Notes under the pieces: model-generated
What the model saw: only the letters and a program-made list of their open reading frames with translations
Databases searched by the model: none
Told to the model about the DNA's origin: nothing
Part shown: positions 1 to 12,219 of the stretch, piece after piece
Layout: each line of letters opens with the position of its first letter
Position numbering within the stretch: the stretch's first letter is position 1
Position numbers and translations under genes: made by a program
Source: Meghimatium bilineatum
Lineage: Eukaryota > Mollusca > Gastropoda > Stylommatophora > Philomycidae
Reading direction: 5' to 3'
Length of the DNA: 64,000 nt
NCBI GenBank assembly: GCA_034231615.1
Contig: CM067306.1
Span: 30,822,617-30,886,616 of the forward strand

Positions 1-690
1 AATGGCTAGCCAGAAGATACACATTTTATAGCAATTAATCTGACCACATCTGCACACCGGTACGATGCCATGATGGTTGACCGGTTTTATAGACCTTTCT
101 TTCATCGTATTTTGAATAAAATAACATTGAATCATGGCTTGAATGATGAATTATTGAGTTATTTAGTTTCACAGCAGTGAATATACAGAATGCAGCGTTG
201 GTTTGGAGACTTGTAGACGTTTGATATCGAATATGTGGAAGTAGCACAAAATAAGCCTACTTCAGAAGACCTTCACTTTGTTAAGAATGGCATTGTGTTG
301 ACAAAAGTAGAATTACTCATCAGCATTTGAATGTCGATGACAACAACAAACCACAACCATTTCATTTGAAAATCAAAGGAATACTAAGTTAATTATGTCT
401 GCTTTCTATTTCTGGATGAGCGATGTTAGTTTACAATCATGATTCCTTTTTGAAAGAGGTGTGTAGCAACAAGCAACACACAGAGCAGACAGTGTCTGAA
501 AATACATTAAGTTTGTTGTTAGTTTGCACTGACAGCATGCTAAAGGTTAAAACATTGTACACCAATAGTTGAGTATTCTGGGTATGAAATAAAGTTCCTG
601 AGAAACTTCTCCATTGCATAGAAGAATACAAGAGCTATATTACTCATGTTTTCCATGAATCAAAACAAACAAATAATCCAACACAGACTG
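1..690. other. Intronic DNA, start of unit 1
   Basis: No exon or complete element recognised. From about 330 it aligns to 28090-28440 in unit 2, so it is intron inside the duplicated unit. An exon c of a preceding CUB, if spaced as in unit 2, would lie upstream of base 1. Confidence 0.5.
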
Positions 691-699
691 CTAGGCCAC

Positions 700-870
700 C
701 TTTATCATCAAAGGATCTTATACTAGACAAATATCCATGTGAATCCAGAATCCAAACTCTTGAACACATGAGGACTGCCCAACATACAAAGAGAAAAGAT
801 GGCAGATCTGACCGGAGTATACAGATTTGAGGCAAAAGCTATAGGGTACCCACTCTGACCTGGACAAGAC
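700..870 (+). mobile_element. Jockey-like ORF2 C-terminal remnant (unit 1 copy)
   Basis: Plus-strand fragments such as CESRIQTLEHMRTAQHTK and a following WPED-KLYG-DL-like region match the post-RNase H tail read intact at 60.5-60.7 kb. Many base changes. The same remnant lies at 28480-28650 and 42300-42460, so it entered before the CUB units duplicated. Confidence 0.6.
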
Positions 871-959
871 TTTATCCTGGCAGCAGGATTGATAATCTAG
901 CATGGCTACAGACATGAATAAATAAATAAAGTTTCATGCCGAGTGATGTATGTGATCAT

Positions 960-1215
960 GTTTCTCCACAACTCTCTTATCTCTTGTGTTGTAATATGTT
1001 CAGATGGTGACATTCTCCCATGCCACACTGACAATCCATCCAGTAACTTTCTCTCTTTGTCTTCCTCTTTCTCTTCTCCCTTTGGTTACTAAATGTTCAT
1101 GCTTTGCTTTTCTTATCCTCATTGCTCTAAAAATCTTGACTGTAATTTTTGCTATAATTTGTCTCTTTGCTCCAGCATCTCTGAAGACTTCTATATTAGT
1201 TTTATAGAAAAAAAA
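960..1215 (-). mobile_element. LINE reverse transcriptase C-terminal remnant (unit 1)
   Basis: On the minus strand the translation resembles the LINE tail pattern: KTNIEV-FRDAGAKRQIIAKI, then EHLVTKGRREEERQREK and WRNI-like. It is shared with 28690-28950 and, more distantly, 54260-54660. Degenerate, no start or stop to annotate. Confidence 0.6.
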
Positions 1216-2755
1216 TCATAAGGCAGCTAATGGCTTTCACTCTGCAACTTGAGTCAACACATTTTCCGTATTCAAACAATCTGTATTCTTATAAAATATG
1301 CAATTTTTATTATCCTCTACATTAGTTTGCTTGATCGTCCATGAAATTTTCATTATTCTTCTCAAAAATCACTTTTCAGTATCCCTTTCAAGTAACATTC
1401 TTCTATATTTCTATATATCTGCATCTAAAGAAACCAATTTTGTCTTATATCTGTTTGTTCATTATCCATGACTGAGCAGCTAATATCTACAATTTGGAGT
1501 CTCGATTTGTATCAAAATGTTGATTTGAGCGGCTTTTAAGAATTTTTAAAGATTTGTAAAAGTCGCTCACATTGACATTTTGATACAAATCTACTATCAT
1601 GAATTATAAAAATCACGAAGTCCGTAAAATCATATGAACCGTTTATTTTTGTGGTACTTTTGATCGAGAATAGATCTATCTTGTGAAGCGTTTGAAATTC
1701 AGAGACATTCATTTTGATATTGAACAATATTTTCATAGTTAAAAGTGTGCTTATATTTTCAGTTTGTGTAAATTATTGCTAGTTGTATTTGAAGTAATGA
1801 AATCTAGACCTCCTCTGTGTTTTTCAGCTAGTTAGGCTTTGGAAATGTTCCAAAATATGTTAGGTAATAATTCCAATTTTAGCTTAGATGATAATTGTAG
1901 GCCTAATATGGAGTTATTACTGATTTTGATGGAAGTTTTGATTCAGATTTGAGTGTTGATGAAGCTGAGGAAGCGTTTCCAATACATTATATATGGCTAT
2001 CACCCTTATCTACATTCAAAAACATGATTTTTGGAATATCTCATGTGAATGTGAACATTCAGACCTTTATATAAGGCATATTTATTTGTAGTATATATAT
2101 CTTAGGTTATGTAAATAAGTCCTGTGTACTAAAATATTGGACTAAAGAATAGAATATTCTGTGAAAAATGCATATTTTGTATGCATTTGCTGACTTCAAG
2201 ACAATGTGACATTTATAAGTAATTCTGTGTATATAAATACTTTTATGCATTACGAAATGGTTCAGGATATATGCAGATGTGTTTTATTTCAAAATAAATG
2301 GATTATGATTCAACCTTCTGGGATACAAGCTTGGTTGTGTACACATTTCTATTGTTTTTTCCTCCACATTTTCTTCCTTTTTCTGAATTAAGTTTTCCAT
2401 AACTAGCACAATATTGTATGTAAGCAAACAAACTAAACTGAGTCTTATTGCCTATCCATTTCTGAATATTTTGATGTCAGAATTGTTTGTGTGAACAGAA
2501 TGGTGAGGGATAAATTGTAAAAATACAAATACTACCATAAATTACTAAAAATATTCAAAAATGTTCTCCATCATTTCAGGAAAACCTTACTTCAGCTTAC
2601 AGAGACAAAGTTAATGTAGCGTAATTAATTTTATAGGTCTTATATTTAGCTCACCTTCAGATTTTCTTATCCATAAAGAGAAATTGGTTCAATATAACAT
2701 CCAATCACTAGAATTTACATATGCATAAATAGTACTACAGACCTGAATACAGAAG
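1216..2755. other. AT-rich intron, nothing recognised
   Basis: Very AT-rich intronic DNA with short open stretches only. I see no exon, transposase or tandem array. Confidence 0.5.
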
Positions 2756-2759
2756 ACTA

Positions 2760-2950
2760 AATGACAATTTTAGAATCTGACACTAGTTGCAGAAAAGTGA
2801 ACAGCTCAGCCAGTTGGCAACAACAACCCATGCCAAAAATGGATGTGCTGGGCTGGAAGGCACAAATAGCGCAGCTGCACTGTGAAACCAGCAACACAAT
2901 GTACTTTACATGTTCCACGGCAGAAATACCTCAAACATTTATGTTGGCTA
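2760..2950 (+). mobile_element. SINE 3'-module fragment (unit 1 copy)
   Basis: The string ccatgccaaaaatggatgtg and what follows (ctgggctggaaggcac) is a diverged copy of the module catgccgaaatcggatgtgc found in the composite and short SINEs. The same block lies at 42880-43080 in unit 3, placing the insertion before the duplication. Confidence 0.5.
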
Positions 2951-3009
2951 TGTTCTATAGGTCATCCTGTTGATCGTTGGATTAATCAACTATCATCGTA
3001 AAGTCCATG

Positions 3010-3190
3010 TTGATTTGTGTAACAGAACTCAGTTCATTCCAATTCTCAGAAGAACAATACTTAGAGAAAGTAAAACAATCAATATCCATATTATTCAAGA
3101 ACTGCACAGAATAGCTTTGAATGGACAGAATTGGAGAGATCTGACCTCTGCGCTAACGTCAGCACAAAAGGAAAGATAATGAATGAATGT
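3010..3190 (+). mobile_element. LINE-like C-terminal fragment with GAA-rich tail
   Basis: ELHRIALNGQNWRDLTSALTS resembles the end of LINE ORF2 proteins (R-x-x-W-R-x-L-x-x-A-L). A gaagaggaagaacatcaaga tail follows at about 3211. Short and not conclusive. Confidence 0.4.
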
Positions 3191-3239
3191 TGTAAGGGAG
3201 CAGGTACAGAAGAGGAAGAACATCAAGAACAATAGTTTG

Positions 3240-3420
3240 ATTGACATGTGCATACATTTGTGACCACCTGGTTTGACATCCATACATTTTTGACCACCTT
3301 GTTTGACATTAATACATTCTTGACACCAGGTCTGACATCAATACATTCTAGAACACCTAGTTTGACATCAATACATTCTTGACCACCTGGTCTGACATCA
3401 CTCAATATATTCTGCAGACA
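3240..3420 (+). repeat. 33-bp tandem repeat before exon a
   Basis: About six diverged copies of a unit like tacattcttgaccacctggt plus ttgacatcaa lie just before CUB 1 exon a. Unit 2 has about two copies (29385-29440) and unit 3 about one (43310-43345), so copy number changed after duplication. Confidence 0.75.
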
Positions 3421-3471
3421 CACTTGCATGTAGTACTTTGTAAAATATGAACAAGTTTTTCTGTGTTTCAG

Positions 3472-3553
3472 ATGTGCCTCACTATGTCACTCTATTGGCC
3501 AATTCATATGCTCAGTACCTGAGTTCACCAAATTATCCCAGCAACTACCCAGA
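3472..3553 (+). CDS. CUB domain 1, exon a (N-terminal strands)
   Basis: The exon reads (D)VPHYVTLLANSYAQYL, then SSPNYPSNYP, the usual opening of a CUB domain. The acceptor is tttcag ending at 3471 and the donor is gtaaga at 3554. It begins with the last two bases of a codon (phase 1) and ends with two bases (phase 2). The two other CUB units have the same exon with the same phases (29497-29578 and 43400-43478). The cysteine that normally lies before the NYP motif is absent. The upstream exon supplying the first codon base is outside the window or not recognised. Confidence 0.78.
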
Positions 3554-6118
3554 GTAAGAATAATATATTATTATAATTCAGGGTTGCCACATATTTGGAA
3601 CTGCATATGATCAAATTTTATGCAAAAGATGGCAAAGAAATGGCCAATCTCCTAAATTGTGTACAAACAATTAATATAATCAATTTCCATCTCCGCATTG
3701 AGGGTTGGCTCTGTCTCATGCCTTGCTGGTGCACTCTGATATTCTATATCCCTCCCATCTCATGATGTTCCCCTTCCACTTGTGTCTCTTCCTATGTTCT
3801 ACTCACCTCCACCCAACTCTACCTTCAAATAAGGTCCTCATCAAGGTGCCATGTCTTTTAATGTTTAGCTCACTGAATTATAATTTCCATGTATATTTCC
3901 ATGTATAAGCTGAGAATTTTTGTACATTTTTCTGAAATTGATTTAGGATCTTGGACTATAAATGAGTACAAAAATAATTCTAAAAAAGAAATATTACCAG
4001 TACGTCAAATACTGGTAAGAGATGGAAAAAAACTTACCTGTTAAAAAATACCAAAAAAAGCAGTTATTTGCATGTTTTTGTCTATATTCAAGCCAGGATA
4101 AAATTCCTAGAGCTATAATAACCAGTATATGATGTTATTTAATAACCAAACTACAGTAACGTGTAGGCACAGATAATATCGTCTGTGAAAACAAATGAAA
4201 TACGCAGATCTACCAATAACTCACATTGTCGTGTGCCCTACTGGGTAGTATTTTGGTAGAAACTATGATAGTAACAGACAAACTTAAAGTGTGTTTGGCT
4301 TGTGCTTTACAAAATGTTCATCATAATTAGTATACCTACTACAAATTTCCTCCTCGTTGTCAGAAACACTACCTAGGCTAAACAAAGGATCTTCATGTTA
4401 CTTTCCACGTCACAATGTACCAGTAAACATAAACACGAATAGGAACCGTGATTTTTTTACAAGGTCACAGTATATACAAACCGTGACCGTCTACTATACT
4501 GTAAGACCTGTGTACAGAAAATGTAAACATTTCAAGGGCCTATTTTGATTATTTCCATGCATTTCATTGGTTGGCCTTGGCTGTTTTTAGTATGCAACTA
4601 AAGTATATAAATAGTGACCAATGACAATAATCAAAAACATAATTAATGAAGTCCTAATTAATTCTGTACAGAGGTCTTCTACACATGCCAGTTTCACACA
4701 AACATGCCACTTCAGGAATTTTGCCTGCTTAGGCAGTCTGTGGTTGTTTTCTTCAACCCATGTTGAAGGGAGGGGGAGCAGCCAAAATCAATAGTGAAAG
4801 ACATATTCTCTGTCCTGTTACTTTTGAAAAGTGGTTCCAAATCCCAACACATAATTTCGCCATAATTGATACCCATATGTTAATTTCAAAATCCTGTCAC
4901 ATTTATACCATATACTCCATAAAAGGTAAACATGATGTAATGAAGTTCAAATTCTTCTGTATCCTATAAAAAGAAATTTCATCATATCGTTTCTCGCTTA
5001 AACTTTATTGTCTGCTGTAATTTCATCTGAACCCTGAGGCAAGACAATTAGTTAATTACTATTCACTAGCGCAGTTCCACATCAGAACGCCTGGACACCT
5101 AACACAAACAATTTATTCGAGAAGGTGCAGTCTGTTTTTCCAAAGTGACTCCACCTGTGATAAACTATAAGTCATCTATAGAAGTGGTTAGGGAAGGTAG
5201 AGCTGTATTATCTCTGATGTATTGTTCCCAGAATACAGTGATCCTATTCATTCATTCATTCAGGTACTGGGGTAATATGACTGGGGCAAATGAAAGAAAT
5301 GACCTTGCATCTTATGGTTGCTAAAATATGTGTTAATTTCTTTTTAGCATGATTTCACTTTTCCCTTCATTCTTATAATAATGGGATTGTACACCTCAGC
5401 CTATAAATGGATTCTAGACTTTTTTACACCCTTCAGACATTAAAATCATGTCCTCGGTTTATAATCGAATCAGTTTATAAATGGAAATTAACAGCATGCA
5501 ATTTTTCCCCTGCCACTGAATTCTTTATTGATAATTTGTATTATTTTTTGGGTGGGTGTTTGGAAAATGTGATAACTTTTTAGTTCATAGAGATTTTTAA
5601 ATAATTATTTTACATGTAAATAAATAATTGAATACTGCATATATTGGTTAAGTTTTGTTTATGTATAAAAGAGGTGTGAGAAAGTTGCAAAGATGAGAAA
5701 TTGAAAATTAATTGAAAGAAATTTCTTGATGCACCTGCATTTGACTGATGTGTGGCAGTACTGGTACATTTCTTATACATATCTATGCCTATTGTATTTA
5801 TGTTATTTTATAACTAAACTAACATAATATCTCCTGTTAAAACAGATAAAATGAGTAAAAGTCACTAACCATGTCGGTCTGTTCAACACTAGGTACAGAA
5901 ATATTTCAGTCTGATACACAACAAAGACATACTTGACAAATACGTGGCAACACTGATACATTCTTCTACATATCTAGGCCTATTGTACTGATGTTGTTTT
6001 ATAACCAAGCTAACATAATATCACCTGTTAAAACAAATAAAACATGTTAATGCAAAAAAACACATAGTCACTTACCTGATCAGATCCATTTTTCTTTAGG
6101 TCTAATCTTGGTAGTTCA
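3554..6118. other. First part of CUB 1 a-b intron
   Basis: AT-rich intron. The block at 5750-6060 has an internal duplication: the stretch with tgtggcagtactggtacatt recurs as acgtggcaacactgatacat near 5940. No exon seen. Confidence 0.5.
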
Positions 6119-6119
6119 A

Positions 6120-6326
6120 GAAGTCTATAAGTTGTTTGATGTCATTTCATAATGAAACTAATGTGTCACTCATATCTACTTTGAAAACTAAGTCTATAAG
6201 TTGTTTGATGTCATTTCATAATGAAACTAATGTATCACTCATATCTACTTTGAAAACTAAGTCTATAAGTTGTTTGATGTCATTTCATAATGACACTAAT
6301 GTATCACTCATATCTACTTTGAAAAC
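6120..6326 (+). repeat. 69-bp tandem repeat, three copies
   Basis: The unit begins aagtctataagttgtttgat and recurs at about 6120, 6189 and 6258 with few changes. Unit 2 has one copy at 30470-30550. The period is a multiple of three, which explains an open frame across it; it is not a gene. Confidence 0.9.
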
Positions 6327-6939
6327 GAATGTAATTCTCAAGAATTCCTGATCATCAGAATCAAAATTCATTATGATTGTGATTTTACAGACAATAAATT
6401 CAATGATTTATGCTGATTGCGACAATTGGGACATATTATTGAAATTAAAACAATAACTCTAATATTTTTCTCTCTTGCACACTAAATGCAGGAAAAGAAA
6501 GAATATTATTACTAGCTATGATTTGCTGATTTGGGTCGTTTGAGTGTAAACATCTTGTAGTTACACATAATAAGTGCATAGCCCTCACAACTAGCATCGC
6601 TGACAGGTGTTTATGGGTTGTAAGACATCTTGTGTCTCACAATGACTACAGCATTCTACAGAAATTGCTACAGAAATTCTAATGACTGTCATTAGAATTT
6701 CCCATTTGCAAATGTTAGAAATTCCCATTTGTTAACAATTTGGGTGACCTTAAAATGTCCCACTTTCAAACATAATTTCATATAACATGGCTCACTAATA
6801 TTAATATTTACCATTTGCAAGCAGAAACTGACATTCAAATTTTACATTTACAAACATTGACTGACATTGAAATGTTCCATTTACAAACAATGCCACATTA
6901 GAATTTTCTATTTACAAATCTAATGACAGACATTATAAA

Positions 6940-7185
6940 GATCCATTGTAAAACAGAGACAGAAATGGTTCAGCCACTTAATGAGAATAAACTCTTATTG
7001 TCCAGCAACAAAACCATACAACATGAAAATGGAAAAGACGCAATATACAGAGGAAGACCAAGAAGAAAGTGGATTGAAGGAGTTACAAACATTCTGAGAT
7101 ACCACAACATTGTTGCATATCAAGCTACCAAGCGTATCATAGCCCAAAAACCAATTGCCATTCAATTCTGCTATATCTTATAGCA
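6940..7185 (+). mobile_element. LINE ORF2 C-terminal fragment
   Basis: Contains KDAIYRGRPRRKWIEGVTNI followed by LRYHNIVAYQATKRI. G-R-P-R-x-x-W-I-x-x-V is a common ending of LINE reverse transcriptases; the minus-strand piece at 61155 has the same GRERPRRRWTEEVTTILR ending. Confidence 0.65.
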
Positions 7186-7209
7186 AAAACAGAGTAAAGA
7201 CAATGGATA

Positions 7210-7580
7210 GATCATCATCAGGTGCCATGCCGGATGGCGTAGGCAGTCATTGCTCTCCACAGCTCTCTGTCCACAGTATTATGTATCAAGGTCGTTGTTG
7301 TTTCCTTGCCATGCCAGGTAGTCAAACTGTCTAATATTTTCTCACGTTGTCGCCCTCTGTCTCTGTTGCCTTCAATTTTACCCGTTGTGACTATGTTCTC
7401 TAAACATGCCTGTCTCATGAAGTGGCCAAAAAAAGAAGATTGTCTTTTTCTTATATTGTTGATTAAGGTCCGTTTCGCATTTGACTCTTTCAACACCTCT
7501 ACATTAGTTTTTCTGGCAGTCCATGGTATTCTCAGCATTCTTCTGTAGAACCACATCTCTGTTGCCTCTAATTTCGATGG
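7210..7580 (-). mobile_element. LINE ORF2 C-terminal fragment (FFGHFMR type)
   Basis: Open for 112 codons on the minus strand: MWFYRRMLRIPWTARKTNVE, then TLINNIRKRQSSFFGHFMRQ, IVTTGKIEGNRDRGRQREKI and DRELWRAM. This is the thumb and tail of a widespread animal non-LTR reverse transcriptase. The catalytic domain is absent. Related pieces are at 27430, 33970 and 57890. Confidence 0.82.
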
Positions 7581-7959
7581 ATAGATAGACAGACATTAAA
7601 ATTTCCTACTTACAAATTCAGTAACTGACATTAAAATGTTTCATTTACAAACAGTGTCTGACATAAAATTGCTTATCTACAAATCTAGTGACATACATTA
7701 AGATTTCACATTTTGCAGATCCAGTGATAGACATTAAGATTTCACATTTTACAAATTCAGTAACAGACATTAAAATTTAATATTTGAAACAGTTGCTAAG
7801 ATATTTTAGAATTTATTGGTAGCATATCTTTTTCAGGATATAGCCATCAACCCTGTGTTTTTTGGCTGCAGTTATTTTGTTATTTTTTAGAAATTATTAC
7901 ACAGATTTAATGTCTAAGTAATAAAAAGTTCATTAAAATAGGTTAACATATCTTCCCAG

Positions 7960-8096
7960 CTTGGCAGACTGGCAATGGCAGATCAGAACTGACTCTAACG
8001 CAAGTGTGGTGCAGGTGGAGGTGGTTGATTTCTACTTGGAGGGAGTTTACGGTAGTTTTAGTACATGCACAGCTGACTATGTTACGATTTATGATG
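7960..8096 (+). CDS. CUB domain 1, exon b (central strands)
   Basis: The translation starts LADWQWQIRTDSNASVVQVE, continues VVDFYLEGVYGSFSTCTA and ends DYVTIYDG. This is the CUB core: the W-x-I strand, the FYLE strand and C-x-x-D-Y-V-x-I-Y-D-G. The acceptor is tcttcccag at 7959 and the donor gtatgt at 8097. The normal second cysteine, expected just before the tryptophan strand, is missing. The third cysteine (STC) is present. N-A-S is a possible N-glycosylation site. The 33-bp minisatellite starts only about 60 bases after the donor. Confidence 0.88.
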
Positions 8097-10231
8097 GTAT
8101 GTTGAATATGTATTAAATGCTAGACTTTGCTGCCACTTTGTCGTGCTAAATTATTGTTGCGTAACAGTCCAGTAACAGTCTCATGCTTCTTGTGTAACAG
8201 TTCAGTAAAAGTCTCATGTTTCTTGTGTAACAGTCCAGTAACAGTCTTATGCTTCTTGTGTAACAGTCTCATGTTTCTTGTGTAACAGTCCAGTAACAGC
8301 CTCATGCTTCTTGTGTAACAGTCCAGTAACAGTCTCATACTTCTTGTGTAACAGTCCAGTAACAGTCTTATGCTTCTTGTGTAACAGTCTCATGTTTCTT
8401 GTGTAACAGTCCAGTAACAGTCTCATGCTTCTTGTGTAACAGTACAGTAACAGTCTCATACTTCTTGTGTAACAGTCCAGTAACAGCCTCATACTTATTG
8501 TGTAACAGTCCAGTAACAGTCTCATGTTTCTTGTGTAACAGTCTCATGTTTCTTGTGTAACAGTCCAGTGACAGTCTCATACTTCTTGTGTAGCAGTCCA
8601 GTAACAGTCTCATACTTCTTGTGTAACAGTCCAGTAACAGTTTCATGTTTCTTGTGTAACAGTCCAGTAACAATCTTATGCTTCTTGTGTAACAGTCCAG
8701 TAACAGTCTCCTGCTTCTTGTGTAACAGTCCAGTAACAGTCTCATACTTCTTGTGTAACAGTCCAGTAACAGTCTCATACTTCTTGTGTAACAGTCCAGT
8801 AACAGTTTCATGCTTCTTGTGTAACAGTCCATTAAGTCTCATGTTTCTTGTGTAACAGTCCAGTAACAGTCTCCTGCTTCTTGTGTAACAGTCCATTAAG
8901 TCTCCTGCTTCTTGTGTAACAGTCCATTAACAGTCTCATACTTATTGTGTAACAGTCCAGTAACAATCTTATGCTTCTTGTGTAACAGTCCATTAACAGT
9001 CTCATGCTTCTTGTGTAACAGTCCAGTAACAGTCTCATGCTTCTTGTGTAACAGTCCAGTAACAGTCTCATGCTTCTTGTGTAACAGTCCATTAAGTCTC
9101 CTGCTTCTTGTGTTACAGTCCATTAACAGTCTCATACTTATTGTGTAACAGTCCAGTAACAGTCTCATGCTTCTTGTGTAACAGTCCAGTGACAGTCTCA
9201 TACTTATTGTGTAACAGTCCAGTAACAGTCTCATGTTTCTTGTGTAACAGTCTCATGTTTCTTGTGTAACAGTCCAGTGACAGTCTCATACTTCTTGTGT
9301 AACAGTCCAGTAACAGTCTCATACTTCTTGTGTAGCAGTCCAGTAACAGTCTCATACTTCTTGTGTAACAGTCCAGTAACAGTTTCATGTTTCTTGTGTA
9401 ACAGTCCAGTAACAATCTTATGCTTCTTGTGTAACAGTCCAGTAACAGTCTCCTGCTTCTTGTGTAACAGTCCAGTAACAGTCTCATGCTTCTTGTGTAA
9501 CAGTCCAGTAACAGTCTCATGCTTCTTGTGTAACAGTCCAGTAACAGTTTCATGCTTCTTGTGTAACAGTCCAGTAACAGTCTCATACTTATTGTGTAAC
9601 AGTCCAGTAACAGTCTCATGCTTCTTGTGTAACAGTCCAGTAACAGTCTCATACTTATTGTGTAACAGTCCAGTAACAGTCTCATGCTTCTTGTGTAACA
9701 GTCCAGTAACAGTCTCCTGCTTCTTGTGTAACAGTCCAGTAACAGTCTCCTGCTTCTTGTGTAACAGTCCAGTAACAGTCTCATGCTTCTTGTGTAACAG
9801 TCCAGTAACAGTCTCATGCTTCTTGTGTAACAGTCCAGTAACAGTCTCATGCTTCTTGTGTAACAGTCCAGTAACAGTCTCATGCTTCTTGTGTAACAGT
9901 CCATTAAGTCTCATGTTTCTTGTGTAACAGTCCAGTAACAGTCTCATACTTATTGTGTAACAGTCCAGTAACAGTCTCATACTTATTGTGTAACAGTCCA
10001 GTAACAGTCTCATGCTTCTTGTGTAACAGTCCAGTAACAGTCTCCTGCTTCTTGTGTAACAGTCCAGTAACAGTCTCCTGCTTCTTGTGTAACAGTCCAG
10101 TAACAGTCTCATGCTTCTTGTGTAACAGTCCAGTAACAGTCTCATGCTTCTTGTGTAACAGTCCAGTAACAGTCTCATGCTTCTTGTGTAACAGTCCAGT
10201 AACAGTCTCATGCTTCTTGTGTAACAGTCCA

Positions 10232-11175
10232 TTAAGTCTCATGTTTCTTGTGTAACAGTCCAGTAACAGTCTCATACTTATTGTGTAACAGTCCAGTAAC
10301 AGTCTCATGCTTCTTGTGTAACAGTCCAGTAACAGTCTCATGCTTCTTGTGTAACAGTCCAGTAACAGTCTCCTGCTTCTTGTGTAACAGTCCATTAAGT
10401 CTCATGCTTCTTGTGTAACAGTCCAGTAACAGTCTCATACTTATTGTGTAACAGTCCAGTAACAGTCTCATGTTTCTTGTGTAACAGTCCAGTAACAGTC
10501 TCATACTTCTTGTGTAACAGTCCAGTAACAGTCTCATGCTTCTTGTGTAACAGTCCATTAACAGTCTCCTGCTTCTTGTGTAACAGTCCAGTAACAGTCT
10601 CATGCTTCTTGTGTAACAGTCCAGTAACAGTCTCATGCTTCTTGTGTAACAGTCCAGTAACAGTCTCATACTTATTGTGTAACAGTCCAGTAACAGTCTC
10701 ATGCTTCTTGTGTAACAGTCCAGTAACAGTCTCATGCTTCTTGTGTAACAGTCCAGTAACAGTCTCATGCTTCTTGTGTAACAGTCCAGTAACAGTCTCA
10801 TACTTATTGTGTAACAGTCCAGTAACAGTCTCATACTTATTGTGTAACAGTCCAGTAACAGTCTCATACTTCTTGTGTAACAGTCCAGTAACAGTCTCAT
10901 GCTTCTTGTGTAACAGTCCAGTAACAGTCTCATACTTATTGTGTAACAGTCCAGTAACAGTCTCATGCTTCTTGTGTAACAGTCCAGTAACAGTCTCATA
11001 CTTATTGTGTAACAGTCCAGTAACAGTCTCATGCTTCTTGTGTAACAGTCCAGTAACAGTCTCATACTTCTTGTGTAACAGTCCAGTAACAGTCTCATAC
11101 TTCTTGTGTAACAGTCCAGTAACAGTTTCATGCTTCTTGTGTAACAGTCCATTAAGTCTCATGTTTCTTGTGTAA
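10232..11175. repeat. Higher-order duplicate segment, copy 1
   Basis: The order of unit variants here is the same as in 12220-13163, 1988 bases later. The translated variant strings of the two segments appear identical over about 306 codons. Flanking variant order then differs, so this is a recent block duplication or conversion inside the array. Confidence 0.85.
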
Positions 11176-12219
11176 CAGTCCAGTAACAGTCTCATACTTA
11201 TTGTGTAACAGTCCAGTAACAGCCTCATGCTTCTTGTGTAACAGTCCAGTAACAGTCTCATGCTTCTTGTGTAACAGTCCAGTAACAGTCTCATGCTTCT
11301 TGTGTAACAGTCCATTAACAGTCTCATGCTTCTTGTGTAACAGTCCATTAACAGTCTCATACTTCTTGTGTAACAGTCCAGTAACAGTCTCATACTTCTT
11401 GTGTAACAGTCCAGTAACAGTCTCATGCTTCTTGTGTAACAGTCCATTAAGTCTCATGTTTCTTGTGTAACAGTCCAGTGACAGTCTCATGTTTCTTGTG
11501 TAACAGTCTCATGTTTCTTGTGTAACAGTCCAGTGACAGTCTCATACTTCTTGTGTAACAGTCCAGTAACAGTCTCATACTTCTTGTGTAGCAGTCCAGT
11601 AACAGTCTCATACTTCTTGTGTCAGTCCAGTAACAGTTTCATGTTTCTTGTGTAACAGTCCAGTAACAATCTTATGCTTCTTGTGTAACAGTCCAGTAAC
11701 AGTCTCCTGCTTCTTGTGTAACAGTCCAGTAACAGTCTCATGCTTCTTGTGTAACAGTCCAGTAACAGTCTCATACTTCTTGTGTAACAGTCCAGTAACA
11801 GTTTCATGCTTCTTGTGTAACAGTCCATTAAGTCTCATGTTTCTTGTAAAACAGTCCAGTAACAGTCTCATACTTATTGTGTAACAGTCCAGTAACAGTC
11901 TCATGCTTCTTGTGTAACAGTCCAGTAACAGTCTCCTGCTTCTTGTGTAACAGTCCAGTAACAGTCTCATGCTTCTTGTGTAACAGTCCATTAAGTCTCT
12001 TGCTTCTTGTGTAACAGTCCATTAACAGTCTCATACTTATTGTGTAACAGTCCAGTAACAGTCTCATGCTTCTTGTGTAACAGTCCAGTAACAGTCTCCT
12101 GCTTCTTGTGTAACAGTCCAGTAACAGTCTCCTGCTTCTTGTGTAACAGTCCAGTAACAGTCTCATGCTTCTTGTGTAACAGTCCAGTAACAGTCTCATG
12201 CTTCTTGTGTAACAGTCCA

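Larger units (their letters stand above)
6690..7790 (+). repeat. Degenerate short repeat (gacattaaaattt...tttacaaa), interrupted by LINE pieces
   Basis: A loosely periodic unit of about 40 bases, gacattaaaatttcc...tttacaaa, is repeated from 6690 to 6920 and 7590 to 7790, with two LINE fragments between. Unit 2 has the related block 32715-33045 without them. Confidence 0.6.

Noticed and set aside
3473..3480. ATG at the start of CUB 1 exon a as the protein start
   Set aside because: That ATG is out of the CUB frame. The exon starts in mid-codon after a good acceptor, as in the two other units, so translation begins further upstream.
6136..6351. 71-codon open frame with repeated protein text
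   Set aside because: Produced by a 69-base tandem repeat; unit 2 has a single copy with no conserved frame.
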